A stretch of 64,000 nucleotides of DNA, taken from NCBI GenBank assembly GCA_028532985.1, contig JANCIK010000006.1, positions 868,001-932,000 on the forward strand, read 5' to 3'. The translations under genes and the position numbers were made by a program. Under the pieces are notes generated by a model. It was not told where the DNA came from. It did not search any database and saw only the letters and a program-made list of their open reading frames with translations. Source of the stretch: Stropharia rugosoannulata (taxonomy: Eukaryota; Basidiomycota; Agaricomycetes; Agaricales; Strophariaceae). Shown here piece by piece: positions 1 through 9,959 of the stretch; the first letter of the stretch is position 1; every line of letters starts with the position of its first letter.

Positions 1-10
1 AGAGAGGCGC

Positions 11-264
11 GCGCCGTCACTGAGCGCGTATCATCACGGTGCCCGTATCATCACGGTGCGCGTATTGTCACTGAGCGCGTATCGTCACGGTGCGCGTATT
101 GTCACCGAGCGCGTATCGTCACGGTGCGCGTATCGTCACGGTGCGCGTATCGTCACGGTGCGCGTATCGTCACGGTGCGCGTATCGTCACGGTGCGCGTA
201 TCGTCACGGTGCGCGTATCGTCACGGTGCGCGTATCGTCACGGTGCGCGTATCGTCACGGTGCA
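11..264. repeat. 17-bp GC-rich minisatellite
   Basis: About 15 head-to-tail copies of a 17-bp unit (consensus gtatcgtcacggtgcgc). The right-hand copies (from about 115) are essentially identical; the left-hand ones carry substitutions such as atcatc, attgtc and ctgagc. Because 17 is not a multiple of 3 the array is open in all frames and gives spurious repetitive ORFs on both strands; I do not treat these as genes. The homogeneous right half suggests recent expansion. Confidence 0.95.
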
Positions 265-365
265 CGTCCGCATCCCACACACGCGCCCACTTGCGCAACG
301 CAAACAGTCGCCCACAAGCAATTGGCGAGGGTGAGTCGGGCGCGCATTTCAAGCAAGAGTGTCGC

Positions 366-620
366 CCGACCTGCCCGCCGCGCCCCGGATCGACGCGATC
401 CATGCCGCGTCCAGGGGGCGGCGGGGGACGTGCATTGCACGCGCGAACGACGCGATCCGGCGTCGTTCGCGCGTGTGTATGTGTACTGGCAAGGTTCCTT
501 GGTTCAGGGAACCTTGCCAGGCCTGCCCGCCGCGCCCCGGATCGACGCGATCGATTCCGGGGGCGGCGGCCGCATGCGCGTGCACAAGCGACGCCATCCG
601 GCGCCGTTCGTGCGTGTGCG
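366..620. repeat. Duplicated GC-rich block
   Basis: A block beginning cctgcccgccgcgccccgg and ending in ttcg(c/t)gcgtgtg occurs twice, at about 368-478 and 522-618, offset by roughly 154 bp. The two copies share long identical cores (32 bp at their left ends) and diverge in the middle. Between them sits an 11-bp-arm hairpin (488-518). No convincing coding region overlaps it. Confidence 0.8.
488..518. repeat. Hairpin between the GC-rich copies
   Basis: Arms ggcaaggttcc (488-498) and ggaaccttgcc (508-518) are perfect inverted repeats around a 9-nt loop. The function is unknown. Confidence 0.8.
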
Positions 621-830
621 CATGTATAACATTGTGCAAGTCTCTCACCTCCCATTGTCTTTTGCACAGCATAGTTTTTGTTACTGGATACCAGTGATTG
701 CGAGAAGATTTCTGGTAAACGTTTGCAAACTTCAGTGGTGGCTGCGCTCACTTACTCTTGATCTCCTACCATCATGTCAGCAAGTGAGTACCTTTCCTGA
801 TATATCTACTTCAACTCACTCAACATTAAC

Positions 831-1343
831 AGGTTACTCATATAGCATCTTCCTTCGCAAGGATTCTGCTCCCAAAGACGCGAACCGCACTCGAGCCATC
901 AAAATACTCAAAATCGCCCTTAAACAGGAAATTGAGCGTATCAGGAAGTGTGCTGTCTCTCGTTCCTGGCGTATCGTTCTATAGTGAGTAATCGGATTAT
1001 TGTAACATTTAACTGCTGACTGGTACATTAGCGGCGACTTGCACCATTCGCTCAGTGAGGCGGACTCGAATTTCCGTCACTACACGGTTTTCGGTTTCTC
1101 TGAAATCAACAACCCAACGCGCCCGGATGAATACCGCGAGCGCTGGTATCTTCATGTATTTGTCGATAACGATGGGGTTTTCCTCAACTCTCGATTTGGA
1201 TTTTCGAAGAAGGGCAGGGGACGCGATAATAGACGTGTTTTGGGAAACATTGACATGTTGTACATCTTGGTAAGTACGAAATAATCCATTCTTTTACGTT
1301 GTCCTTATTCAATGGCGCGCTTAGGGACCTTTGGTCGTTGTTT
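831..1343 (+). CDS. Possible small hypothetical gene (start uncertain)
   Basis: Two neighbouring open stretches can be joined across a plausible 58-bp intron (donor gtgagt near 973, acceptor ttag near 1030). The joined frame reads a basic, helix-like part (KILKIALKQEIERIRK) followed by a part containing RERWYLHVFVDNDGVF; another gtaagt donor after 1269 could lead to a short last exon with a stop near 1343. I do not recognise the product. A weakness is that the nearest ATG with a donor (774-783) does not stay in this frame, and a second frame through the same exons is also open, so the true frame and start are unresolved. It could equally be a decayed gene fragment. Confidence 0.3.
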
Positions 1344-1404
1344 GAAAAATGTTAGCAAAAAATCAGTATCAGTAGAACGCGATTGAAAAATATATAGTAA
1401 AAGC

Positions 1405-1585
1405 GGCCAGTAGGTAGGGCTAGGGCCGTAGTATACGGCGTATCGATAGGTAAAGAGGTAGAATCGAGCGCGTAAGGTAAAGAAGTAGATAGAGCGTAAG
1501 TAGATAGGGTTAGGGCCGTAGAAAGCAGACGGCGTAAGTAGATAGGTTAGGGCCGTAGAAATCAGACGGCGTATCAATAATGTGT
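1405..1585. repeat. Degenerate ~38-bp minisatellite
   Basis: Repeated units of the type gtaagtagatagggttaggg followed by ccgtagaaa(g/t)cagacggcg. Two clear adjacent copies lie at about 1497-1572, with more diverged copies to the left sharing gtaggtagggctagggccgtag. The ttaggg inside the unit is a single match, not a telomeric array. Confidence 0.75.
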
Positions 1586-1707
1586 AGACGTAGTGTAGGC
1601 CCATGTAATTTTATGTAGACTGTTAATAAAATTATAGAACTCACATACACTGAGCGACGCACTGATTTACGCGCTGATGGAGACGCTCAGCGCCGCACTC
1701 AAAGCGT

Positions 1708-1740
1708 CACTCAGTTCCGTACTCAGTACGGAACTGAGTG
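1708..1740. repeat. Perfect 15-bp-arm hairpin
   Basis: Left arm cactcagttccgtac (1708-1722), loop tca, right arm gtacggaactgagtg (1726-1740). It lies just outside the MITE-like element that starts at 1752. The sequence to its left (1650-1705) repeats the words gcactca, cgctcag and gcgctga, so the hairpin may be the end of a short repetitive tract. Confidence 0.85.
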
Positions 1741-1751
1741 AGACGATTAAA

Positions 1752-1882
1752 GTTTTGATTGCTGTTTAAAAGTGAACAGTCTTTATGTTTTTATTGCTGT
1801 TTTTATTAGAAAAGAAAGAATGTTCTACGTATAACAGCAATTAATACATATAAAAAATATTGCGTGAAACAGCAATCAAAAC
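1752..1882. mobile_element. MITE-like AT-rich element with 16-bp terminal inverted repeats
   Basis: A 131-bp AT-rich interval is bounded by perfect inverted repeats gttttgattgctgttt (1752-1767) and aaacagcaatcaaaac (1867-1882). Inside, tattgctgtt and aacagcaatta form a second, nested inverted pair, so the element can fold into one long stem. It has no coding capacity. Size, TIRs and AT-richness fit a miniature inverted-repeat transposable element; I could not identify a clear target-site duplication, so the family is unknown. Confidence 0.5.
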
Positions 1883-2085
1883 AGTCAAAAATTTCCATAC
1901 AAAACAGAAAACAAAACAGTTGGAATTTCTGAACAATATTCAAAGTAGAATATATTGAATAATCTATCTAAAACATTCACGTTACGTGTTTACTAATCAA
2001 TGTTCAATTTCAAACATTAATCACTGCCAGCAGTGTATGTGCACAGATTGAGGAGGTAGGCCTGAAAACAGGCGGTTGGCTTTTT

Positions 2086-2403
2086 TTGGGGGCACAGCAT
2101 CCTTCGGGTTCGGGAGGGGCTTTCAACTATGCTTCGCCAAGACTGAGGAAAGATGCCAAGGAGAAAACTGAAGAGTATGCGACTGGTTTTCTTAAACTAA
2201 TCAGGACGGCTGCAGACGCAAAACGCATGGATACTGCAGAGCTACAAAAGGTTATTGATGAGCAGCAGGCGGAGAAGGAGTGCTTGCAAAAGGAGCTTGA
2301 ACAAGTCCGCGAGCAAGCTGCGGCTGACATGCGCGAGCTCATTGAATTCCGGCAGAGAGTTGGCACGGCTATTCAAGCTCAAGGGCAGAGCGAGGTAGAC
2401 TAG
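2086..2403 (+). CDS. Short coiled-coil hypothetical protein or fragment
   Basis: A single open exon of about 105 codons. The part from codon 20 on is highly charged and heptad-like (for example ELQKVIDEQQAEKECLQKEL), predicting one continuous helix or coiled coil. The start at 2086 is preceded by a poly-T tract that could be the pyrimidine run of a 3' splice site, so the exon may be the last of a larger gene or the remnant of one. There are no recognisable domains. It could be a degraded copy of a longer coiled-coil protein. Confidence 0.4.
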   Translation: MGAQHPSGSGGAFNYASPRLRKDAKEKTEEYATGFLKLIRTAADAKRMDTAELQKVIDEQQAEKECLQKELEQVREQAAADMRELIEFRQRVGTAIQAQGQSEVD

Positions 2404-2581
2404 GGTAGACTACAGAATTTTGATTGCAACCTAATTGAAACCTATGACCGATAACACACATGTTTCATAACACATGTTTCTAGAATCGGAGTCTATTAGA
2501 CTTGTTATGCAGATGTTACAAAAATAGAAGTTTCCTATATAATTGCTATATACCCGTACCCGATATGTAAGTACCCCCATA

Positions 2582-3091
2582 TTACTCCGAACCATTGCTA
2601 TATCCATCATCACTTGGCTCAAATCGTTCATTGGGCTGATCATAGCGAGCCGGAAGTGGACACCACGTGTATATGCGATGTATCTTTCTGATGAAATGTT
2701 CGATGGAAAGGCAGTCACTCTCTTGAAGAGCAGAATCGCGCAACACAATAGGGCAACCTAGTGCAACATAGGGGATGGTTGCATCAGCAGAGAACGGTTG
2801 CCACTGAAGGTTGGCTTCGCAAAGGTAAATTAAAAACTGTTTCGAATCCGACTGAGTTAGATGGCGCAAGTGACCATCTATGCTGAAGTCAAATTTGCCA
2901 TGGCGAATACGACCCAGCCAGAAAAGAGGAAGTGTTGGTGTACTCTGGTGTATGTGTGAGCTTACAGATATTGAGATAGAGTAGAAACAAACCTGGTGGT
3001 AAATGTATAGCTCAACGTGTAGTATAGAGGTGCATGATTGTATCCTGCATTCTGGGTTACCACAAATATCAGGGGCGTGTTCTGTGCTCAT
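2582..3091 (-). CDS. Hypothetical exon, possible gene remnant
   Basis: An open frame in which the C-terminal two thirds reads like real protein (FWLGRIRHGKFDFSIDGHL, and a tail ending in FEPSDDGYSNGSE). The N-terminal third is low-quality and Ser/Ile/His-rich and probably contains an intron. I recognise no family. Neighbouring sequence is AT-rich and repetitive, and no clear upstream exon was found, so this may be a remnant rather than a working gene. Confidence 0.3.
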   Translation of the reverse strand: MSTEHAPDICGNPECRIQSCTSILHVELYIYHQVCFYSISISVSSHIHQSTPTLPLFWLGRIRHGKFDFSIDGHLRHLTQSDSKQFLIYLCEANLQWQPFSADATIPYVALGCPIVLRDSALQESDCLSIEHFIRKIHRIYTWCPLPARYDQPNERFEPSDDGYSNGSE

Positions 3092-3749
3092 ATGTTATAG
3101 TTATGATCGAGAGATGGAGAAAGTCCGCAATGTACTGTGCTAGTTTATATACAGATTCAATTCGTTCATGTGGAACGGTCTGTATTAGTGTAAGAAACAT
3201 GTCGCAAACATGACGAACTTGTGGTAAACAAATAGAAAACATATCACGAACATTGAAAACACCTGCTACAAATGTTATCATTTCATAACATCTACACTTT
3301 GAACCACAGAAAGAGTATACTCTGCTATGTGACTCATGAGCTACCGTTCTACATAATTTAAATCATATTCTCATACAGTTCACAAACATTAGATACATAA
3401 TGCATGACCAGGTAGATGTAACACGGCCCATCTGTCGCTTTCCACAGAGTATTTTAGGCCGGATCCATCTGCTACTCTCCTGTGAGGCAGCTTCTTTAGA
3501 AAGTTTGCACCGCCGCTCAGCTCAGACACAACTCAGACATGATTGTTATTCTCTTTGTCGGGGAGTACTGGAAGCAGACACTAATAATACTTTTGGGGCG
3601 AGCTTGGGTATACTCGAGCTGTGGGTGTACTGTTCCGAAGTGGTATGTACATACTCACAACTCATATAGTAAATTGTCAGGCCTCAGCCCACTGCGAGAC
3701 TTTCATAGCATATGCACGGACTCATACCAGGCTCAAATATATGCCATCT

Positions 3750-4790
3750 GCTTCGTGAGGTTGCCTGGACTCCGTGAGAGCACCCACTACCGCACTGCAC
3801 CACACACATTCAGTCAAAATGTGTTGTGTACCACCACACCGCACGCAAGCCTCATGTCCATTGACTTTCCTACCACAAGGCCAGACTCGATTAATACATC
3901 CTTTCCTCTCGTGACACATGCTTCATGCGCTTGCCTAGAGTCTGTGAGAACACGCGCTATGAAGACCGCTCAGCTTCACCACGCATGCACGGTCGAAATG
4001 CGCTGTGCACCCGCACTGCACTGCACATGCTCAGGAAAAAGGCGCTGCACACCCATATCGTACCGCACACGCTTGGTCAAAGTGTTTTGCGCACCACCGC
4101 ACACACAGATGAGATCTGCTTCGTGCGCTTGCTAGAGTCCGTGAGAACACGCACTATGAAGACCGCTCAGCTTCAACTCGTGTGCACAGTGGAAATGTGC
4201 TGTGCTGCGCACCGTACTTGTGTTAGTAATAATGAGCATGAGTTCTGAATCAATCTCAACCCCATACAATATGTTCTGACCCATTACACCACGTGAATGT
4301 TCAGAACAATGGCCGCAAGATAGGTATGTTGTCTTAGGAAGGTAACTCGCAATTTGGAAGTGATAACTAACTCTACAATAGTCTTTATCTATTTGTGTCC
4401 CTCAGGTTCGCCAATAAAATACAGAATGCTCTACTCCTCAGGATCAACAATGACTTTTCAAGCAGCGAAGACACTTTTACCTTCATTGGACCCGCCTGGG
4501 TGAAAACGTGCCGCGCACCCGCACCGCACTGCACACGCTTGATCAAAATGTGTTGCGCACCACCGCACACATAGATGAGATCTGCTTCGTGCGCTCGCCT
4601 AGAGTCCGTGAGAACACGCACTATGAAGACTGCTTGGCTTCACCTCGCGTGCACAGTCGAAGTGCGCGGCGCACCGCACTGCACCGCACATGCTCAGTGA
4701 AAACGCGCCGCGCACCCGCACCACACTGCACACAATTGGTCAAAACGCGCTGCGCCTTAACACACCGCACACAGGTCCCGCGACCATTGC
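3750..4790. repeat. Degenerate ~195-bp satellite with CCGCACTGCAC microrepeats
   Basis: A segment beginning cgcttgcctagagtc and running through gagaacacgc(g/a)ctatgaagac and a gtgcac(a/g)gt word recurs at about 3930, 4125 and 4590, with a diverged copy near 3760. Spacing is 195 bp between the second and third of these and about 465 bp to the last. Each unit also carries short runs of ccgcactgcac, gcgcaccgcac and tcaaaatgtgttgcgcacc. Open frames here are Thr/His/Cys-rich by-products of the repeat. Confidence 0.8.
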
Positions 4791-5042
4791 TAGCGCATGC
4801 ACAGGCTCGGCCCGGCTTAGGTACACAGCCTGACTACCTTTTTTCCCTCGCGGCAGACATATGTCAGCCGCTTTGTGCGCTTGTCATCAATCAGAGGGAA
4901 TAGTAATACAGTTTAGATACAAACTTATAGTGACACAGAAAGACGAAGGAAGAAGAGTATTTATTTACAAACACCAAGACAACACACTGGGAAAGTCACA
5001 ACTACGGTCAAGGCTACACTAAGACTGCCCGATTACCGACAA

Positions 5043-7061
5043 TTACCAGTACTGAGCCATTCGTGCGTACTCAGCAGTCCTAATCTGAGTGTTTAACTGA
5101 GCCCTGGTTACATTGGAGCTGGCTTCCTGCTGAACTTCATCGAATATTTGCTGTGCAGTGATTGTTCCCCCTGCAGCTAGGTCTAAGTCAATCTTCACTC
5201 CATGTTCTTCTGAAATTGCATTAGCTAATGATACAAGCTGACGAACTTTGACCTTAAGGCTGTGACTGGGTATTTTTGTTTCGAAACCACCATAAAGGGA
5301 AAAGACGGAGATGTCACAAATATCATGCAGAGACTTCACCCAAAAGGCTTGTATGCGCGGATCGGGAACACCGGGCCAAGACTGTTTCGCACTCTTCTTG
5401 CGCTTGTCCCCCAAGGTGAATGTTGTGCGGATTGCTGGATTATGTGATCGGATTTCCAATGTTTTCCACAAATAGAAAGCGTAGAGGGAAGACTCAAGTG
5501 GGCATCCGCAGTTGAGCAGATCCAACTGGCGCACGGTTTCTTCGTCATGAGCACCTTTCTTGACCGCAGGCAGCTTAGGTATACCAGTGAATTCCACAAC
5601 AGAGTCGGTCACAACAGTGTGACGATTGTCGTAATGAAAAAGGCACTTGTAATTCCCTTTCTGTCGATGCAAAAATTGGAGTGCGACTGGAGCGGAGTGG
5701 GTAGCAGCTTCTGGAAGATAGCACTGATTGTGGATCACTAGCATCTTGATTGAATGTGGGATAGGTGTCTTGGACAGAAGAAACTTCCTGATGGAAATAC
5801 GTCCGTGTCCTATAAATAGAAAGGATGTATTAGCAAACGATACAAGCGCCAATCACTGACCAGACTTACTGATGTACTCTCTCTGATCTTCCGGGGAGAA
5901 TGAAGTAAAATCAGTCGCAATCTTGTTTTCATCCTCAACTGGTGTCCTCGCAACAAGCTCGTCGAGCGTTCCATAGATCTTCCCTGTTGTGTTGTCATCT
6001 GAGTCGTAGTCGATATCGCTTCCTTCATCCCAATTCAAATCGCTAGGCTTCCACATCAAAATGGACCGCGGACGCTTTCCTGCCGGCTGATTTTTTAAAG
6101 GGCGCTCAGAACTGTCACGCTTGGGTGGCATAGGAATCATTCTATCTAAATCCAGAGCGTGTGATACAACAGTCTTCACTGAAATAGCTTCCGGAGTTTC
6201 GGAACGGAGAGGGACAGCTGTAGGTCGTGTTTCCTTAGCTTCCCTAGTATGCTCTGGTGCGGCGACCTGTCCCAAACATTAAAATGTTATTAGAGTTAAT
6301 TCCAATATATCAGCTAGCTGTGAAAGGCTTACCTGGCTGTCTGCATGTAATGGATTTGATATTGTCTCTGTGGCATCGCCAACTTCAAGCTATTGAGAGC
6401 AAGATGGTAGTCAGTGATGTGATTCAAGTACAATATTCAAGATTGATTTGCGTACCGGCACATCAAGCATTGCACAGTTATTGGCCATATTAACAGGTGA
6501 CTTAGGCTTGTCGACATCCATATGGTCCGAATCTCCGGGGATTGCATCATGAGACAACTTAAAACCAGGGGAGACTTGACTGGCATTCTGAAAATCTAAA
6601 AGGTACTATTATGCAACGGTTAGATAAGAGTGATGGTCGAGCGTACCCAAGTTATCTTCTAGAATTACCGAAGATGGACCGGTTGAGGTAAGGCGTGCGT
6701 CATGGTGTGGGTTGGAGTAATCAGGTAAATCAAATGACTCCGCAGGGAAGCCAAGCACTGGGAACCCCGCAGTACAGACCAACGGAACGGTAACAGGGAG
6801 TTGGGAATCAGGGCTGGAATGTGTATCCACGGATGGAGTGGGGTGCACCGGAGGTAAAGAGTCGGCAGGGGACCCAGGTAAAAAAGACTCTGTAGCACAG
6901 CCTGGCAGAGCCTGAGTGGTAGCAGTAGAGTCGAATAGTAAAGCACCAGAGGGAGCAGGATCAGTGCCGTCTACAGGGCTGACTGGAACTGGGGTTAAGG
7001 TGCTTTCCCTACTACGGGAAATTTGGGAATCATTCCCTGAACTACTAGTATACCACCCCAT
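5043..7061 (-). CDS. Multi-exon protein of unknown function
   Basis: Five or so exons join in one frame through consensus introns. Exon 1 (from 7061) is Ser/Pro/Thr-rich and probably disordered. Middle exons include an acidic segment with MDVDKPKSPVNM and the stretch KRPRSILMWKPSDLNWDEGS. The last exon (about 5815-5043) is folded-looking, with FLHRQKGNYKCLFHYDNRHT and WPGVPDPRIQAFWVKSLHD, and ends in MAQYW-stop. The intron at about 5871-5816 changes the frame from a shadow one to the long terminal one, which supports the model. I recognise no domain; a disordered N-terminus with a compact C-terminus suggests a regulatory or nuclear protein, but this is only inference. The start may lie further upstream, because the next gene to the right runs in the same direction. 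Confidence 0.55.
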
Positions 7062-7089
7062 TGTAAGTTCTTGACATATATAAAAAGTA

Positions 7090-8870
7090 ATTTGCTACGT
7101 ACTTGTCACACATGGCACTGGCTTTACCCAAAGCTTTTAGCGCCCTCGTTAGCCTCATTTTTGCGTGAAGCTTGACTGCTATGTGTAAACACCACGAATT
7201 GGCCGCGAAATGATAAATTGTCCGACATTATTTACCAAGACAGACTATATATAACGCACCTTTATGTTTCTGTTTTCCTTCCTTCACGTTGTCATAGGCA
7301 ATCTGGGCCTCCTGTACCTCCTTCTTTAGACCTTCTAACTTCGCTATAATCATTAATTGGGTGTGAAAATGTAAGGATAGCAGTAGATGAATAATTCAGA
7401 CAAGCACGTACATTGATCTTGAGCGTCGACATGGAGGCTGTTCATGTTTGGATGTAGACCTAGGTTGCCTATTATGCAGGTAATGATCTGTTCAATTTGA
7501 ATGTACATGCACACTTTTATATGTAATGCTCGATTTCAATGACACACATTGGTCTTAGAGCCAAGCCAATTACTATTACCATACGGAATTATGTCTATTT
7601 ATAGTTGAATCGAAGCAAACTGCTCCATACACATGGCTACACAAGTACGGGCATGTGTTGGCCATGCAGAAGTAGAGCCTCATGCTTCCCTGATAGCCTT
7701 GAAACGGTGTCCGCTAGTGAATGGAGCATTGTTCATCAAGAACGATTGCTTTCATGTGAGTATATGTTAAACATCACGGTTCGGGCAAATTCCAACTTGG
7801 GCAATCGTTCCAGGAGAACAAGATAATGACACTGTGCTACTACTGTATAACCTCTGGTACTAATAAAATTCTCTCAACTTCTGCCTCTTCCAGAGCTTCG
7901 AAATAGCTCATCCTAAGTGTAAACACTCTATTCCTGTCAGTTAAGGGTACATAAGAACTTGTGTAATGGGTACTTACTTATACTCCGCTGGGTATAGCTC
8001 GAAATAGTTTTTCCTGCCTGCATTCGTCGTGTTGTGAAGCACGCGTGTTTCTGGAGGTGTCTCAAGCCTTTTTACCCGTGGAATATGGGTTGAAATAGAG
8101 GCTATCTTCGACATGCGACGGCTTGGGCTGTGAGGCGGCTTTACCAAATCAAAGCGCGACCATTCTTCTACAGTACAGCTGGTTATATAAGTAGTAGTAA
8201 TTTTTCCACTTAGACATAAAAAAAAATCTCTTAACTCACCGTGTATCTCCCATGATATTCACCTTTCCCGGCATTTTCTTTTTTATGGTAGGCGAGCGCT
8301 CCTCGTCCAGTGCCAATGTGAGTGGTTTCCCTGGGTAGGGGCTACCATGAAGGGCCTCATAGCTTGATGGACACGAATCAGAGAACCCCCAAATCCTGCT
8401 CCATCGCCTGGTTTCCCCAGGGGGGCGGTCAGGCGTCTGGATAGGACGGCCTGGGCGCGGCTTAGGTGGTTCAACTTCAAAGGGAATTTCTAATGTATCT
8501 TCCGGCTGTGAATAGTAATCCTCTGGTGTTTGACCACGGGATACTTCAATTGCCTGGTTAGTTAGCCTATATCAATGGTATAAGTAAATTGGCTCGAGTT
8601 AATGAGCTTGGTACGCACTTTTTGGTCCGCGCTCGCTTTTCTCGCATGCGCTGCCGAGACTTCTCTCTTAGTACTAATTTATTCCTGACTTTATTTGTAA
8701 GTATATCTTCTCAAAGGAAATGGTAAAGTGGATTTGACTTCTCGTAGTACTTGCGTGAAGACGTGGCTCTCTTGTCACTCTGGATTGTTTCATTGGGCCT
8801 ATAAGAAGTGTAAGGAATTAGCGCCATGAGTATGCAACTCGTTTGTGAGGGCACTCACAAAGAGTCTCTC
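7090..8870 (-). CDS. Basic, proline-rich multi-exon hypothetical protein (bounds approximate)
   Basis: On the minus strand a frame near 8700-8620 encodes a very basic run (EKSRQRMREKRARTKK) that ends at a gtgcgt donor. After a ~50-bp intron it continues as LTNQAIEVSRGQTPEDYYSQ, a Pro-rich stretch with PPKPRPGRPIQTPDRPPGE, then CTVEEWSRFDLVKPPHSPS. The Arg/Lys run is a possible nuclear localisation or nucleic-acid-binding signal. No known domain is visible. Exons below about 7980 are uncertain. This could be the 5' half of the gene annotated at 5043-7061, since both are on the same strand and no clear terminator separates them. Confidence 0.4.
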
Positions 8871-9100
8871 ATAACGACGTGGCGTTAATGGATAATAAAA
8901 TTTGTAAAGTGACACATATATATACCATTGGAAAGGTGTTCCTGAGGAACCTGGAAATTAATGTGTAAGCAATACGTTCACGGGATGAAGTGCATCCTTT
9001 ACTGAGCAATAACAATCTACTTAGTACATTACATTACAGGAATTTATCTACGAGGTGGCATTGGGCTCATTGAGCCATTCATCAGGGAACATAGGATATA

Positions 9101-9645
9101 CTACATTAGAATCAGCTGTAAATTAGTGAGAAAGGATGTACTAAAGATGAACAAGCAGGTCAACATACTATCATCCCTATAGACGCAATCAAAGCGCCTT
9201 ATAGCATATTCACTCATTTCTTGTAGCCAGAGCGACTCCGCACACTGAGTAGCATAAGTCTTGTGTGTGTTGTTATGACGTCGCAATGCAACCCCCTCGC
9301 TGATAACGAGATGTAGGACAAGCTCGTACAACTGAACAGAGTGAGCCATGTGAGCCACATTGAAACCTAGGTCCTTCTGTACAAAGGTAAGCCAGCTACT
9401 GTAAATATTATAATATGGGACCTCACAAGCTCTGCAGCAATACCCTGTAATACAAGAAGCCCAAGTACTGTATCCGCCTCAGGCGCAGAATAATGCCTAT
9501 CGACTGATGAAAGCTCTTGCTCAAAGAATTCCATGAGCTGGTGTTTCTGCCTATTGGTATTGGTGTACCAAAGAGGTGCGTCACCAGAGCAGTCTGAGCC
9601 GGACATTGAAGCGGATGAATTGCTGGAGCTGCCTGAGTCGGCCAT
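9101..9645 (-). CDS. Two-exon hypothetical protein
   Basis: The likely start is the ATG at 9645 (MADSGSSSNSSASMSGSD), giving a Ser-rich N-terminus followed by a helical region with HQLMEFFEQELSSVDRHYSA. After an intron ending in tag near 9367, a second exon reads FNVAHMAHSVQLYELVLHLV and ends at 9101. The combination of a short disordered head and a helical body is all that can be said; I do not recognise the family. An upstream in-frame ATG-free extension exists, so the start is a choice, not a proof. Confidence 0.45.
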
Positions 9646-9959
9646 CGATGAAATGGAGTGGAGGTAAGATGTGGGTAGATCAGTATACTTTATCCCAATC
9701 TGCGTGCTTTTGTCATCCTTTTCCCATGTTCCTCTCGAACGATTGTTTGTCCTAAGCAATTCAAACTTTGGACGTATGAACCGTGCACTCAGAACGATGT
9801 GAATTGCGCTGTGCCCACCTTCACATTGTTCATTCAGAACGAAAGTCTACACTAGTCTACAGTTTTTGACTGAGATATTAATATTTAGACAAATATAGGC
9901 GCCCATTTGGCACTTGTACAGTCACCCTTGGACAGCTCCTAGCCTTCTGAATGCATTAT

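Noticed and set aside
56..984. Long repetitive open frames with RHGARIVTVRVSSRCAY-type repeats
   Set aside because: They are read from a 17-bp tandem repeat that is open in all frames; the same peptide appears in three frames and there is no splice or codon-use support.
1497..1540. Possible telomere repeat
   Set aside because: Only isolated ttaggg matches inside a different, longer unit; there is no run of tandem ttaggg.
3539..4903. Thr/His/Cys-rich frames on both strands
   Set aside because: They arise from the ~195-bp satellite and its GCAC microrepeats; equivalent frames exist on the opposite strand.
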